Assembly: GCA_029777935.1 (NCBI GenBank)
Contig: JAKORH010000366.1
Location: 1 to 16,904, forward strand
Length of the DNA: 16,904 nt
Direction: 5' to 3'
Origin: Pseudomonadota bacterium
GTDB taxonomy: Bacteria > Pseudomonadota > Gammaproteobacteria > Burkholderiales > Burkholderiaceae
The notes below the pieces were generated by a model that saw only the letters and a list, made by a program, of their open reading frames with translations, ran no database searches and was not told where the DNA came from. The position numbers and the translations under genes were made by a program. Of the stretch, positions 1 to 9,931 are shown piece by piece; positions within the stretch are counted from its first letter, which is position 1, and the number at the start of each line of letters is the position of its first letter.

Positions 1-1149
<1,149 letters not shown>

Positions 1150-1281
1150 CGAGCCTGCGCCGAAGCGCCGGAAACGCGGTGAGAACCCGTCGTGGCTGCG
1201 GCCGTGCCGGCCCCTCCAGGCCCTCGACACGGCAAAAGGATGGGGTGATCCGCCGGACGACCCCTCGTGGCTTGGGCGCGA

Positions 1282-1287
1282 ATTCTA
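1282..1287 (-). promoter_or_regulatory. Possible -10 box (TAGAAT) for lepA
   Basis: The 176-bp gap between degQ and lepA (1150-1325) contains TAGAAT on the minus strand, a 5/6 match to the sigma-70 -10 box, about 130 bp upstream of the lepA start. It sits in the loop of a 6-bp GC hairpin (arms 1274-1279 and 1288-1293). No good -35 is visible; the best is TTCAGG at 19-bp spacing. The call is therefore weak. Nothing else recognisable is seen in this gap. Confidence 0.22.
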
Positions 1288-1325
1288 GCGCCCGCGTCCG
1301 ACGGCCCCTGAAGCCCCGCCGCCGG

Positions 1326-2762
1326 CTACCGGTTCGAAGGACGGATGATCAGGAACTGCGTCTGGTCGCCCCGGCGCACCAGCACAGCGACATTACGTTT
1401 TGGATCAAGTTTAGCCACTATTTCATTGAATTGTTTTGAATTCTGCACGTCCGTATTGTTGATCGACAGAATCAGGTCCCCGGCCCGGATTCCCGCAGCC
1501 GCCGCCGGCCCGTCGGCGCCGTCGACCTGCACGGCGCCCTTGATCCGGAGTTCTTTCAGGCGTTCGGCCGGCACATCCGACACCGCCAGGCCGAGCACAT
1601 TCGTCGCTGGAACCGGCTTCGGCGTCGGCTCGCCTCGCCGCGCCTGACGCGTGTCGGCCTGCAGTTCGGCCACCGTCACCGACAGGTCGACCGTCTTGCC
1701 CTTGCGCCACACCGTGATCGCGGCGCGTGCGCCGGGCTTGGTACCGCCGACCACGCGCGGCAGTTCGGACGAGCGCTCGATCGTCTTGCCGTCGAACTTC
1801 AGGATCACGTCGCCCGCTTCCACGCCGGCCTTGTCCGCAGGACCGTCGCGCTCGACGTTCGTCACCAGCGCGCCCTGCGGCTTCGACAGGCCGATCGCGT
1901 CGGCCACGTCGCGCGGGACCTCGCTGATCGTGACGCCGATGCGACCGCGGATCACGCGGCCCTGGGCGCGCAGTTGCTCCTGCACGCGCATCGCCTCGTC
2001 GATCGGGATCGCGAAGGAGATGCCCGCGAACGAGCCGGACGTCGTGAAGATCTGCGAGTTGATGCCGACCACCTCGCCGCGCATGTTGATCAGCGGCCCG
2101 CCCGAGTTGCCCGGGTTGACCGCCGCGTCGGTCTGGATGAACGGCAGGAAATCCCCGGTCTCGCGCGCCTTGGCGCTGACGATGCCGGCGGTGACCGTGC
2201 TGTCGAGGCCGAACGGCGAACCGATCGCGATCACCCATTCGCCGACCTTCAGCTTGGCCGAGTCGCCGATCTTCACCGTCGGCAGGTTGGTCGCATCGAC
2301 CTTGACCAGCGCGACGTCGGTGCGCTGGTCGGAGCCGATCAGCTTGGCGCGGTACTCGCCGCGCCGGTCGGGCAGCGTGACGATGATCTCGTCGGCGCCT
2401 TCGACCACATGGTGGTTCGTCATGACATAGCCGTCCGGCGAGATGATGAATCCCGAGCCCAGTCCACGCGGCACTTCGCGGTCGCCACGCGGCGACCGCG
2501 GCTGCGGCCCCTGGCGCGGCTGCGGCTGCTGCGGGAAGAAGCGGCGGAAGAATTCATAAAACGGGTCGCCCTCTTCCAGCCCCGGGATCTGCGGCATCCC
2601 CTGATTCAGGCCGACGCGAGCGGTCGTGCGGATATTCACGACCGCGGGACTGCAGCGCTCGACCAGTTCGGTGAAGTCCGGCAACTGCGCCATCTGCGCG
2701 GAAGCCTGGGCCATGGTCAGCGCGAGCGCGCAGACCGCGAGGAGTCTCGACAGGAATCTCAT
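1326..2762 (-). CDS. degQ: Periplasmic Do-family serine endoprotease (DegQ/MucD)
   Basis: This is a 478-residue HtrA/Do-family protease and chaperone that degrades misfolded proteins in the periplasm. Residues 1-22 form a signal peptide ending in ASA. The catalytic triad is visible: His118 in TNHHVV, Asp149 in RTDVAL and Ser220 in PGNSGGPL. Two PDZ domains follow, at about 270-365 and 385-475. A proline- and glutamine-rich stretch at about 76-92 corresponds to the LA loop. The start is the ATG at 2762, because it opens the signal peptide directly; an in-frame TTG at 2819 would put 19 extra residues before it and overlap rseB. It follows rseB after 34 bp, the position of mucD in the algU-mucABCD operon of Pseudomonas, so it is probably part of the sigma-E regulon. 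The choice between the names DegP, DegQ and MucD rests on context. Confidence 0.95.
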   Translation of the reverse strand: MRFLSRLLAVCALALTMAQASAQMAQLPDFTELVERCSPAVVNIRTTARVGLNQGMPQIPGLEEGDPFYEFFRRFFPQQPQPRQGPQPRSPRGDREVPRGLGSGFIISPDGYVMTNHHVVEGADEIIVTLPDRRGEYRAKLIGSDQRTDVALVKVDATNLPTVKIGDSAKLKVGEWVIAIGSPFGLDSTVTAGIVSAKARETGDFLPFIQTDAAVNPGNSGGPLINMRGEVVGINSQIFTTSGSFAGISFAIPIDEAMRVQEQLRAQGRVIRGRIGVTISEVPRDVADAIGLSKPQGALVTNVERDGPADKAGVEAGDVILKFDGKTIERSSELPRVVGGTKPGARAAITVWRKGKTVDLSVTVAELQADTRQARRGEPTPKPVPATNVLGLAVSDVPAERLKELRIKGAVQVDGADGPAAAAGIRAGDLILSINNTDVQNSKQFNEIVAKLDPKRNVAVLVRRGDQTQFLIIRPSNR

Positions 2763-2796
2763 GGCTGTCTCGGTTTGTTGTAGCTGTTCTATCGGC

Positions 2797-3849
2797 TCAA
2801 CGGGGCGCGCGGAACTCAACAGACTGCGCCACCGCCTTGACGGTCGCCATCGGCACCTCGCCGACCACCGTCACACGCGCGTCTCCGACCTTGCGCGCGT
2901 ACACGTTGGTCGGGCCGTTCGACTGCGCGGCCTCGACCACCGAACCCTGCGGCGCCGGCTCGATGAACACCGACACGTTGGCGAGTCCGTCGGTCAGCAC
3001 CGCCTGCATCACCTTGCGCTCGGCGCTCCCGCCCCAGAGCGAGCGCTGGATCTCGTGCAGCTTGCGGAAACCGGCCGGCAGCACGATGGTCCACCCCAGC
3101 CGCGCCAGATCGATCGCCGGCTCGTCGGTGCGATCGACGCGCCAACCCTCGGTCGACCACGAGGGCTTCAGTTGCCCGCGGTCGACGCTGTCACCCGTCC
3201 GGACTTCCGCGAACGCCATCTGCTCCAGCGCCTCGCCCCGCTCGTTCAGCGTCACCGCGCGCAGCAGCAGCGCGTTGGACCGATCCACGCACAACCGATA
3301 GCCGAAGCGCAGGCGGTCCTTCGGTTCGATCTGGATCACCTGGCATTCGAGTCCGGCCACGCGCTCCACGTCCCCGAGTTTCACCGCGTAGTTTTGCAGG
3401 ATCTCGGCCGGATCGGCGCTGGCGATCGCTGGAAAGGCGTCGTGCGACAGCCGCCGTTCGACGACGATCCGGCGCGCCTCCGGCATCAGGCACTGCACCT
3501 CGTCCCCGTGGCGGACGTATTCGCGCGGCCGGCCGTCCAGGGGTTGCAGGCGTTCCTGCGGCATCCTGCCGTCGAACACGTGGATCAGACGCGAGGCGCG
3601 CACCTCTTCGCCCTGCTGATAGATCACGGTGCCGGAGTAGGTCAGCCGTTGCGCGGCGGACTGGATCATCCGCAGCCACTGCAACTCGGTGCGCGCCGCG
3701 TCGTTGCGGGCGGTTGCCTTCGGGGCTGCGTTCGGCTGCGCCTGCGCGGGCGCGGTCCAGGCGAGCACCGCCAGCAGCAGGGCGAGCAGCGCGCCGTGGC
3801 CCAGCGGCGCGCCCGGATGACTCGGGCGCGTCGCCCACCGGCCTGCCAT
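2797..3849 (-). CDS. rseB: Sigma-E regulatory periplasmic protein RseB/MucB
   Basis: This is a 350-residue exported protein of the MucB/RseB family. In this family RseB binds the periplasmic tail of RseA, shields it from DegS-type cleavage, and responds to mislocalised lipopolysaccharide or lipoprotein. A long N-terminal signal sequence is visible, with a hydrophobic core at about residues 20-33 and an Ala-Gln-Ala-type cleavage region near 35-38. The N-terminal lipid-binding-like domain spans about 55-230 (QRLTYSGTVIYQQGEEV is typical), and the smaller C-terminal domain about 245-345. The ATG at 3849 shares one base with the rseA stop (TGATG), so translation is probably coupled; a TTG one codon earlier is a less likely start. 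degQ follows after 34 bp. Confidence 0.93.
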   Translation of the reverse strand: MAGRWATRPSHPGAPLGHGALLALLLAVLAWTAPAQAQPNAAPKATARNDAARTELQWLRMIQSAAQRLTYSGTVIYQQGEEVRASRLIHVFDGRMPQERLQPLDGRPREYVRHGDEVQCLMPEARRIVVERRLSHDAFPAIASADPAEILQNYAVKLGDVERVAGLECQVIQIEPKDRLRFGYRLCVDRSNALLLRAVTLNERGEALEQMAFAEVRTGDSVDRGQLKPSWSTEGWRVDRTDEPAIDLARLGWTIVLPAGFRKLHEIQRSLWGGSAERKVMQAVLTDGLANVSVFIEPAPQGSVVEAAQSNGPTNVYARKVGDARVTVVGEVPMATVKAVAQSVEFRAPR

Positions 3850-4427
3850 CAACGCGCCTCCGCGGGCAGGTTGTTGGACGTGCGCAGATAAGGTGTCGCG
3901 TCGGGCATCACGAGGCTGCCGGCCAGTTCGCGATGCGCGCGCAGGTAGCGCTCCAGTTCAGGCACGCGGACGACCTCGACCCGCTGCATTGCTCCGTTCG
4001 GCGGCGTGGGCGCCGGCACGGCCGCGATCTGCGGAACCTCGTTGCCGCTGCCTCCGCGCAGCAGCGGGACCGCCACCAGCGCCAGCAGCGCCGCGGCGGC
4101 AGCCACAGCCGCTCCCGGAACGATCACGCGTTGCAGCCGGCCGCTTGCCAGCGCACGCGGCGCCAGGATCGCCGGTTCGCGCTCCAGCGCCGCCGCCACG
4201 CGCTCGACGAACGCGCTCGAATGCAGCGCTGCCACTTCGCTCGAGCGCAGCGCGTCGCCCGCCGCGTGCAGCAGCGCCCATTGGTCGCGCACCTGCCGAT
4301 CGCCGCAGATGCGTTCGATCATCCGTGCGCAGTCCGCGTGCTCCAGTTCGCCGTCGATCAGACAGGACAGTGCCTCGCGGCAGTCTTCACCCGCCGCGGC
4401 AGTCGCCTGATTGCGCTTCGCCGTCAT
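3849..4427 (-). CDS. rseA: Anti-sigma-E factor RseA/MucA
   Basis: This is a 192-residue single-pass inner-membrane anti-sigma factor. The cytoplasmic N-terminal domain (about 15-85) carries the family motif LSCLIDGEL and would hold RpoE inactive. One transmembrane segment is visible at about 101-123 (VIVPGAAVAAAAALLALVAV). The periplasmic tail (about 125-192) contains YLRAHREL, common in proteobacterial RseA/MucA, and would be the binding site for RseB and the target of stress-activated proteolysis. The ATG at 4427 is preceded by GTGAGGA, which overlaps the rpoE stop, so translation of sigma and anti-sigma factor is likely coupled. The proteases DegS and RseP are not encoded here. Primary sequence is poorly conserved in this family; the call rests on the motif, the topology and the position between rpoE and rseB. 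Confidence 0.93.
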   Translation of the reverse strand: MTAKRNQATAAAGEDCREALSCLIDGELEHADCARMIERICGDRQVRDQWALLHAAGDALRSSEVAALHSSAFVERVAAALEREPAILAPRALASGRLQRVIVPGAAVAAAAALLALVAVPLLRGGSGNEVPQIAAVPAPTPPNGAMQRVEVVRVPELERYLRAHRELAGSLVMPDATPYLRTSNNLPAEAR

Positions 4428-4434
4428 GACATCC

Positions 4435-5034
4435 TCACCAACGCTTGTCCTTCGACGTGTCCAGCAGAGGCCGCAGTTCCTCGGCGATGGCCTCGCGCGC
4501 GCGGAAGATGCGCGAGCGTACCGTACCGATCGGGCAGTTCATTGCGGCCGCGATCTCCTCGTAGCTCATGCCCTCGAGTTCGCGCAGCACAATCGCGGTG
4601 CGCAGGTCCTCCGGCAGGCGTTCGATCGCTCGATTGACCGCGTCGCCGACCTGCTTGGACATCAACAGCGAATCCGGGGTGTCGACGTCGCGCAGCAGCG
4701 TGGCGTCCTCGAAGTTCTCGGCGTCCTCGACCTCGGTCTCCGTGGTGGTCGGCGGGCGCCGGCCCTGCGACACGAGAAAGTTCTTGGCGGTGTTGATCGC
4801 GATCCGGTACAGCCATGTGTAAAACGCGCTTTCGCCGCGAAAGTTTGGCAACGCCCGATACGCCTTGATGAATGCTTCCTGCGCTACGTCCTCGATCTCG
4901 GACTGGTCCCGGATCAGCCTGGACAGCAGGCGGAAGATCTTGCGCTGGTACTTCGCTACCAGCAGCTCGAACGCCCGCTTGTCGCCGTGCTGAACCCGCT
5001 CGACGAGCTGCCGGTCGATGTCGCGTTCGCTCAT
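4435..5034 (-). CDS. rpoE: ECF sigma factor RpoE (sigma-E/AlgU)
   Basis: This is a 199-residue extracytoplasmic-function sigma factor that directs RNA polymerase to envelope-stress promoters. Region 2 spans about residues 22-90 (DVAQEAFIKAYRALPNFRGESAFYTWLYRIA), and region 4 about 130-185 with the helix-turn-helix YEEIAAAMNCPIGTVRSRIFRAREAI. The acidic linker at about 98-120 is typical of the AlgU/RpoE group. The start is the ATG at 5034 (MSERDIDRQL), which matches family N-termini and has a GGAG about 8 bp upstream; the open frame continues 68 codons further upstream, but that part has no sigma-factor sequence. It heads the rpoE-rseA-rseB-degQ operon, with a sigma-E-like promoter about 40 bp upstream of the start. 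Confidence 0.97.
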   Translation of the reverse strand: MSERDIDRQLVERVQHGDKRAFELLVAKYQRKIFRLLSRLIRDQSEIEDVAQEAFIKAYRALPNFRGESAFYTWLYRIAINTAKNFLVSQGRRPPTTTETEVEDAENFEDATLLRDVDTPDSLLMSKQVGDAVNRAIERLPEDLRTAIVLRELEGMSYEEIAAAMNCPIGTVRSRIFRAREAIAEELRPLLDTSKDKRW

Positions 5035-5073
5035 CGGCCGGCTCCGTTCGCCGCGCGTCGGCTCGCGTCGGAA

Positions 5074-5101
5074 TCTGACACGGCGGGCCCGAATAAGTTT
5101 C
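5074..5101 (-). promoter_or_regulatory. Sigma-E-type promoter of rpoE (autoregulatory)
   Basis: On the minus strand the sequence reads GAAACTT (5101-5095), 16 bp, then TCAGA (5078-5074). Sigma-E/AlgU promoters have GGAACTT, about 16 bp, then TCTGA or TCAAA. The expected start of transcription is near 5067, giving a leader of about 33 nt before the rpoE ATG. The 103-bp gap between the YgfX-like gene and rpoE holds little else. Autoregulation is the known arrangement in relatives; here it is inferred from the sequence match and position. Confidence 0.72.
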
Positions 5102-5137
5102 GCCCGCCCTCGCGATCGCGCCGAAGTTTGACGGCGA

Positions 5138-5558
5138 TCACGGCGTGTACTCCACCCGTCGCCAGCGGCACGCGACGGCCAGGCGCCTGAACTCGTCCGC
5201 GCCGAGGCAATCGGGCCAGACCGGCAGCACCGATGCACTGTCGCCCAGCACGATCAGCCACGGCGCGACGAAGTGGACGCTCAACGGGCGCGGTTCGGAC
5301 GCCGGATCGGTGCGCGCCAGGATGCGCGCATCGGCGGTCAGCCGCAGTTGCTCCGCCGGCCCCGGACGCCGCCATTGCCGCAGGCCAAGACCGAAAGCAG
5401 TCAATGTTGCCGCGGCTGCGGCGAAGCGCGGGGGCGCAGGCGAGATCAGCTCGGACAGGCAGGCGGCGATGAAGGCAGCCGCGGTCAGCAGCAGCGCGAG
5501 CGCAGCGAGCCCGCGCCCGCGCTTCGACCGCCGCAACGTGGCCCACGGAAAGGCGAGC

Positions 5559-5566
<8 letters not shown>
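5138..5566 (-). CDS. Small YgfX-like membrane protein
   Basis: This is a 142-residue protein with two predicted hydrophobic segments, at about 20-37 and 48-62, followed by a soluble tail of about 80 residues. The tail motif PVWPDCLGADEFRRLAVACR resembles the C-terminal signature of YgfX (CptA-like) proteins, in which a short strand is followed by an acidic-EFRRL-type helix. No function is known for the version at this locus, and the toxin role proposed for E. coli YgfX should not be assumed. The start is the GTG at 5566, giving an 8-bp overlap with the fabF stop (GTGTTTGA), so it is probably translated by coupling to fabF. No early ATG exists in this frame. It ends 103 bp before rpoE. A small gene of this kind between fabF and rpoE is, to my knowledge, usual in Burkholderiales. 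Confidence 0.72.
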
Positions 5567-6791
<1,225 letters not shown>

Positions 6792-6825
6792 CGGGCGCTC
6801 AGCATCGGCGGCGGATCGCGATCGC

Positions 6826-7068
6826 TCAGGCCTTCTTCGAATGCGCCTTCACGTAGTCGATCGCCTGCTGGACGGTGCGGATCTTCTCCGCCTCCTCGTC
6901 CGGGATCTCGGTCTCGAACTCGTCCTCGAGCGCCATCACCAGTTCGACCGTGTCCAGCGAGTCCGCGCCGAGGTCCTCGACGAAGGCAGACTCGTTCTTG
7001 ATGTCGGCCTCGTTCACGCCCAACTGCTCGGCAACGATCTTCTTCACTCGCTGTTCGATGTTTTCCAT
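6826..7068 (-). CDS. acpP: Acyl carrier protein
   Basis: This is the 80-residue acidic carrier protein that holds growing acyl chains on a 4'-phosphopantetheine arm. The attachment serine is Ser37 in [15 protein letters not shown]. Helix II and the acidic [14 protein letters not shown] region are fully conserved. The start is the ATG at 7068 ([12 protein letters not shown]), preceded by the very strong Shine-Dalgarno AGGAGGGG (7079-7072), which suits one of the most abundant proteins of the cell. The open frame continues 21 codons upstream, but those residues are not ACP-like. A promoter and a terminator-like hairpin in the 108-bp gap before it suggest expression partly independent of fabG. 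Confidence 0.98.
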   Translation of the reverse strand: MENIEQRVKKIVAEQLGVNEADIKNESAFVEDLGADSLDTVELVMALEDEFETEIPDEEAEKIRTVQQAIDYVKAHSKKA

Positions 7069-7129
7069 GGACCCCTCCTCAGGTGTCTGTGTGCCGCTCG
7101 ATCCTGCAACCGTGATTGCGAGGTCGGCC

Positions 7130-7159
7130 AAAAAAGCGGGCGCGATTCTATCAGCCCAC
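7130..7159 (-). terminator. Terminator-like hairpin between fabG and acpP
   Basis: Read on the minus strand, GTGGGC (7159-7154), a 12-nt loop and GCCCGC (7141-7136) form a 6-bp stem with one G-U pair, followed directly by six T residues (7135-7130). This is the shape of a modest Rho-independent terminator or attenuator, starting 18 bp past the fabG stop. The stem is short, so partial termination is more likely than complete. Its loop contains the TAGAAT box of the predicted acpP promoter. Confidence 0.5.
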
Positions 7160-7174
7160 CGCTCAAACTCTCCA
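7145..7174 (-). promoter_or_regulatory. Predicted sigma-70 promoter for acpP
   Basis: On the minus strand TGGAGA (7174-7169, 4/6 match to the -35 box), 18 bp, then TAGAAT (7150-7145, 5/6 match to the -10 box). The predicted start of transcription is near 7138, giving a leader of about 70 nt with the strong acpP ribosome binding site. A separate acpP promoter is known in other bacteria and would explain excess ACP over the other Fab proteins. The boxes overlap the terminator-like hairpin. Confidence 0.5.
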
Positions 7175-7176
7175 CG

Positions 7177-7947
7177 CTAGCTCATGTACATGCCGCCGTT
7201 GACGTGCAGCGTCGCGCCGCTTACGTAGCCGCCCGCGCGCGAGGCGAGGAAGACGACGGCGGCCGCGATTTCCTCGGGGTGCCCAAGCCTCCCGAGCGGG
7301 ATCTGTGCCAGCAGCGCCTGCGTCTGCTGCTCGCTGAGAACGCGCGTCATGTCGGTGTCGATGAAGCCCGGCGCGATGCAATTGACCGTGATGCCGCGGC
7401 TGCCGACCTCACGCGCCAGAGCGCGCGTCATGCCGGCGACTCCCGCCTTCGCGGCGGCGTAGTTCGCCTGCCCCGCATTGCCGGAGGCGCCGACGACCGA
7501 CGTGATGTTGACGATGCGGCCGTGCTTGGCCTTCATCATGCCGCGCAGCACCGCGCGCGACAGCCGGAACACCGCCGACAGATTGGTGTCGAGCACTGCG
7601 GCCCAGTCGTCGTCCTTCATTCGCAGCGCGAGCGTGTCGCGCGTGATGCCGGCGTTGTTGACCAGCACCGACAGCGGGCCGAAGTCCTGCGCGATGCGCT
7701 CGACCAGGGCGTCGCTCGCGGCGGCATCGCGCACATCGAGCACCGCGCCGCGACCGCGCGCGCCGAGTTGCGCCAGATGCTGCTCGATCGCCGCCGCGCC
7801 CGATTCGCCGGTCGCGGTGCCGATCACCGTCGCGCCAGCGCGCGCCAGCGCGTCGAGAATCGCGCGCCCGATGCCGCGCGAAGCGCCGGTGACGAGCGCC
7901 ACCTCGCCGGCGATCGCGTCGGCCGCGAAGAGGTGAACATCTGCCAT
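7177..7947 (-). CDS. fabG: 3-oxoacyl-[acyl-carrier-protein] reductase
   Basis: This is a 256-residue NADPH-dependent short-chain dehydrogenase that reduces 3-oxoacyl-ACP to 3-hydroxyacyl-ACP. The nucleotide-binding motif TGASRGIG lies at 20-27 and NNAG at 97-100. The catalytic residues are Asn122, Ser150, Tyr163 and Lys167 (YAAAK). PGFIDTDMT at 193-201 is the typical FabG flexible loop. The N-terminus is about 8 residues longer than in many FabG proteins, but the ATG at 7947 lies one base after the fabD stop, and no better start is visible. It ends with TAG, followed by a terminator-like hairpin before acpP. Confidence 0.97.
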   Translation of the reverse strand: MADVHLFAADAIAGEVALVTGASRGIGRAILDALARAGATVIGTATGESGAAAIEQHLAQLGARGRGAVLDVRDAAASDALVERIAQDFGPLSVLVNNAGITRDTLALRMKDDDWAAVLDTNLSAVFRLSRAVLRGMMKAKHGRIVNITSVVGASGNAGQANYAAAKAGVAGMTRALAREVGSRGITVNCIAPGFIDTDMTRVLSEQQTQALLAQIPLGRLGHPEEIAAAVVFLASRAGGYVSGATLHVNGGMYMS

Positions 7948-7948
7948 T

Positions 7949-8881
7949 TCAGCCCCGCACGCGGTCCAGCACTTCCTGCAGGCTCGCCGCGTCGCTGATC
8001 GCGAGACTCTCGACGCTCGGCGCGGCGCGCTTCGACAGTCCGGCGAGCACCCTGCCGGGCCCGCACTCGATCACGTGCGTGACGCCGTCGGCGGCCATCT
8101 TCGCGATCGTCTGCGACCAGCGCACGGGAGACGCGGCCTGCCGCGCCATCGCGTCGCGAATGCGCTCGACGTCGCGTTCGATCGCGACGTCGACGTTGTT
8201 GATCACATCGACCTGCGGCGGCGACAGCGCCACCGATGCGAGCCGCTCGCGCAGCCTGTCACGCGCCGGCGCCAGCAACGACGAGTGAAACGGCGCCGAC
8301 ACCGCCAGCGGCGCCGCGCGCTTGGCCCCGAGCCGCTTCGCGACTTCGCACGCGCGTTCGACCGCGGCTTTGTGGCCAGCGATCACGACCTGCAGCGGCG
8401 CGTTGAAGTTCACCGCCTCGACCACCTCGCCCCGCGCTCCCTCCTGGCAAGCCTGGATCACGAACTCGTCGGCCAGCCCCAGGATCGCCGCCATGCCGCC
8501 GGCGCCGACCGGCACCGCGTCCTGCATCGCCTGCGCGCGAAAGCGCACCAGCCTCACTGCGTCGCCGAACTCCAGGACCCCGGCAGCCGCCAGCGCGGTG
8601 TATTCGCCGAGGCTGTGGCCGGCCATCATCGCCGGCGCAGGCCCGCCGGCCGCGCGCCACGCGGCGTACATCGCATAGCCCGCAGTCAGCATGCACGGCT
8701 GCGTGTTGACCGTCAGCGCAAGGGCCTCGGCCGGCCCTTCGGCGATCAAGCGCGCGATATCCTCGCCGAGCGCCGCCGAGGCGCGCTGCACCACGCCGCC
8801 GACGGCGGCGTCGCCGGCAAACGACGACAGCATGCCGACCGACTGCGATCCCTGGCCGGGAAACACGAACGCGAGTTTCAT
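7949..8881 (-). CDS. fabD: Malonyl-CoA:ACP transacylase
   Basis: This 310-residue enzyme transfers malonate from CoA to ACP, supplying the extender unit for FabH and FabF. The GQGSQ motif is at residues 10-14 region, the nucleophile Ser90 is in GHSLGEY, the carboxylate-binding Arg115 is in VRFRAQAMQ, and the catalytic His199 is in APFHS. Two adjacent ATG codons exist (8884 and 8881). I chose the second, because MKLAFVFPGQGSQS matches the family; the first would add one Met. There is no clear Shine-Dalgarno sequence, so coupling to the fabH stop 8 bp upstream is likely. The fabG ATG follows its stop after one base. The frame remains open far upstream into fabH, but that part is only a shadow. 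Confidence 0.97.
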   Translation of the reverse strand: MKLAFVFPGQGSQSVGMLSSFAGDAAVGGVVQRASAALGEDIARLIAEGPAEALALTVNTQPCMLTAGYAMYAAWRAAGGPAPAMMAGHSLGEYTALAAAGVLEFGDAVRLVRFRAQAMQDAVPVGAGGMAAILGLADEFVIQACQEGARGEVVEAVNFNAPLQVVIAGHKAAVERACEVAKRLGAKRAAPLAVSAPFHSSLLAPARDRLRERLASVALSPPQVDVINNVDVAIERDVERIRDAMARQAASPVRWSQTIAKMAADGVTHVIECGPGRVLAGLSKRAAPSVESLAISDAASLQEVLDRVRG

Positions 8882-8889
8882 CATTCTGG

Positions 8890-9876
8890 TCAGTAACGAA
8901 GCAGGACCGAGCCCCAGGTGAATCCGCCGCCGACGCCCTGCAGCAGCACGACCTGCCCGCGCTTGACGCGGCCGTCGCGCACCGCTTCGTCTAGAGCCAG
9001 CGGAACCGACGCCGCCGACGTGTTGCCGTGGCGATCGACGGTGACGATCACGCGCGCCTCCGGCAGCCCGAGCTTGCGCGCGGTGGCCGACATGATGCGC
9101 ACGTTGGCCTGGTGCGGAACCAGCCAGTCGACCTGCGCGGTCGTCATGCCGGCATCGTCCAGCACTTCCCGCGCCGACGCGTCGAGCACGTTGACAGCGA
9201 GCTTGAAGACCGCCTGCCCGTCCATGCGCAGGAACGGATCGCCGACCACCGCGCCCGCGTCGATCCGGCCCGGCGTGCACAGGATCGACGCCTGCGCGCC
9301 ATCGGCGTGCAGCCGGCTGGCGAGGATGCCCGGTTCGCCGGCCGCTTCGAGCACGACCGCGCCGGCACCGTCGCCGAACAGCACGCAGGTCGTGCGGTCG
9401 TTCCAGTCGAGGATCCGGGAAAATGTTTCGGCGCCGATCACCAGCGCGCGGCGGTGATTGCCGGTGCGGATCAGCGCATCGGCCACCGCCACGCCGTACA
9501 CGAAGCCGCTGCACACCGCCTGCACGTCGAAGGCGGCCGCACCGCCGGCCCTGAGCCGCGCCTGGATCAGGCACGCGGTGCTGGGAAAGATCTGGTCGGG
9601 CGTGGAGGTAGCCACAACGATGAGATCGATCCCGGCCGCATCGCAGCCCGCGGCGTCGAGCGCGCGGCGCGCCGCGCGCGTGCCGAGCTCAACGGTCGAA
9701 AGCTCCGGCTCGGCGAGATAGCGCTGGCGGATGCCGGTGCGCGCGACGATCCACTCGTCCGAGGTTTGGACTCCGCGCGCCGCCAGCCGCTGCGCCAGCT
9801 CCGCGTTGCTGACCGCGCGGCTCGGCAGCGCCGAGCCGGTCCCCGCGATGCGCGTGCAGGCCGGCCGCGCGCTCAC
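8890..9876 (-). CDS. fabH: 3-oxoacyl-[acyl-carrier-protein] synthase III (KAS III)
   Basis: This 328-residue initiating condensing enzyme joins acetyl-CoA with malonyl-ACP to start fatty-acid synthesis. The Cys-His-Asn triad typical of FabH is visible: Cys122 in AVCSGFVYG, His255 in VPHQAN and Asn285 in HGNTSAAS. The C-terminal [10 protein letters not shown] loop is also conserved. The start is a GTG at 9876, preceded by GAGGGT at good spacing; no ATG lies near the conserved N-terminus ([12 protein letters not shown]). It is 55 bp downstream of plsX and 8 bp upstream of fabD, in the usual plsX-fabH-fabD-fabG order. Confidence 0.96.
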   Translation of the reverse strand: MSARPACTRIAGTGSALPSRAVSNAELAQRLAARGVQTSDEWIVARTGIRQRYLAEPELSTVELGTRAARRALDAAGCDAAGIDLIVVATSTPDQIFPSTACLIQARLRAGGAAAFDVQAVCSGFVYGVAVADALIRTGNHRRALVIGAETFSRILDWNDRTTCVLFGDGAGAVVLEAAGEPGILASRLHADGAQASILCTPGRIDAGAVVGDPFLRMDGQAVFKLAVNVLDASAREVLDDAGMTTAQVDWLVPHQANVRIMSATARKLGLPEARVIVTVDRHGNTSAASVPLALDEAVRDGRVKRGQVVLLQGVGGGFTWGSVLLRY

Positions 9877-9931
9877 CGGACTACCCTCGCGCTGCGCGCT
9901 CGGGATTCGCCCTCGGAGCGGCCCGGCGGGC

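Noticed and set aside
1274..1293. GC hairpin downstream of degQ as a terminator
   Set aside because: It has only a 6-bp stem with an 8-nt loop and no following T-run on the minus strand.
2763..2819. Upstream TTG start for degQ adding 19 residues
   Set aside because: The added residues would precede a clear signal peptide and overlap rseB; the ATG at 2762 opens the signal peptide directly.
2626..3891. 421-codon open frame on the plus strand
   Set aside because: It is antisense to rseB and the degQ 5' end; the sequence is Arg/His-rich with no recognisable domain.
5035..5238. 68-codon N-terminal extension of rpoE
   Set aside because: The extension is Arg-rich without sigma-factor similarity, and it contains the predicted sigma-E promoter; the ATG at 5034 has a Shine-Dalgarno sequence.
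8882..9574. Upstream extension of the fabD frame
   Set aside because: It overlaps fabH in another frame and carries no transacylase sequence; the conserved N-terminus begins at 8881.
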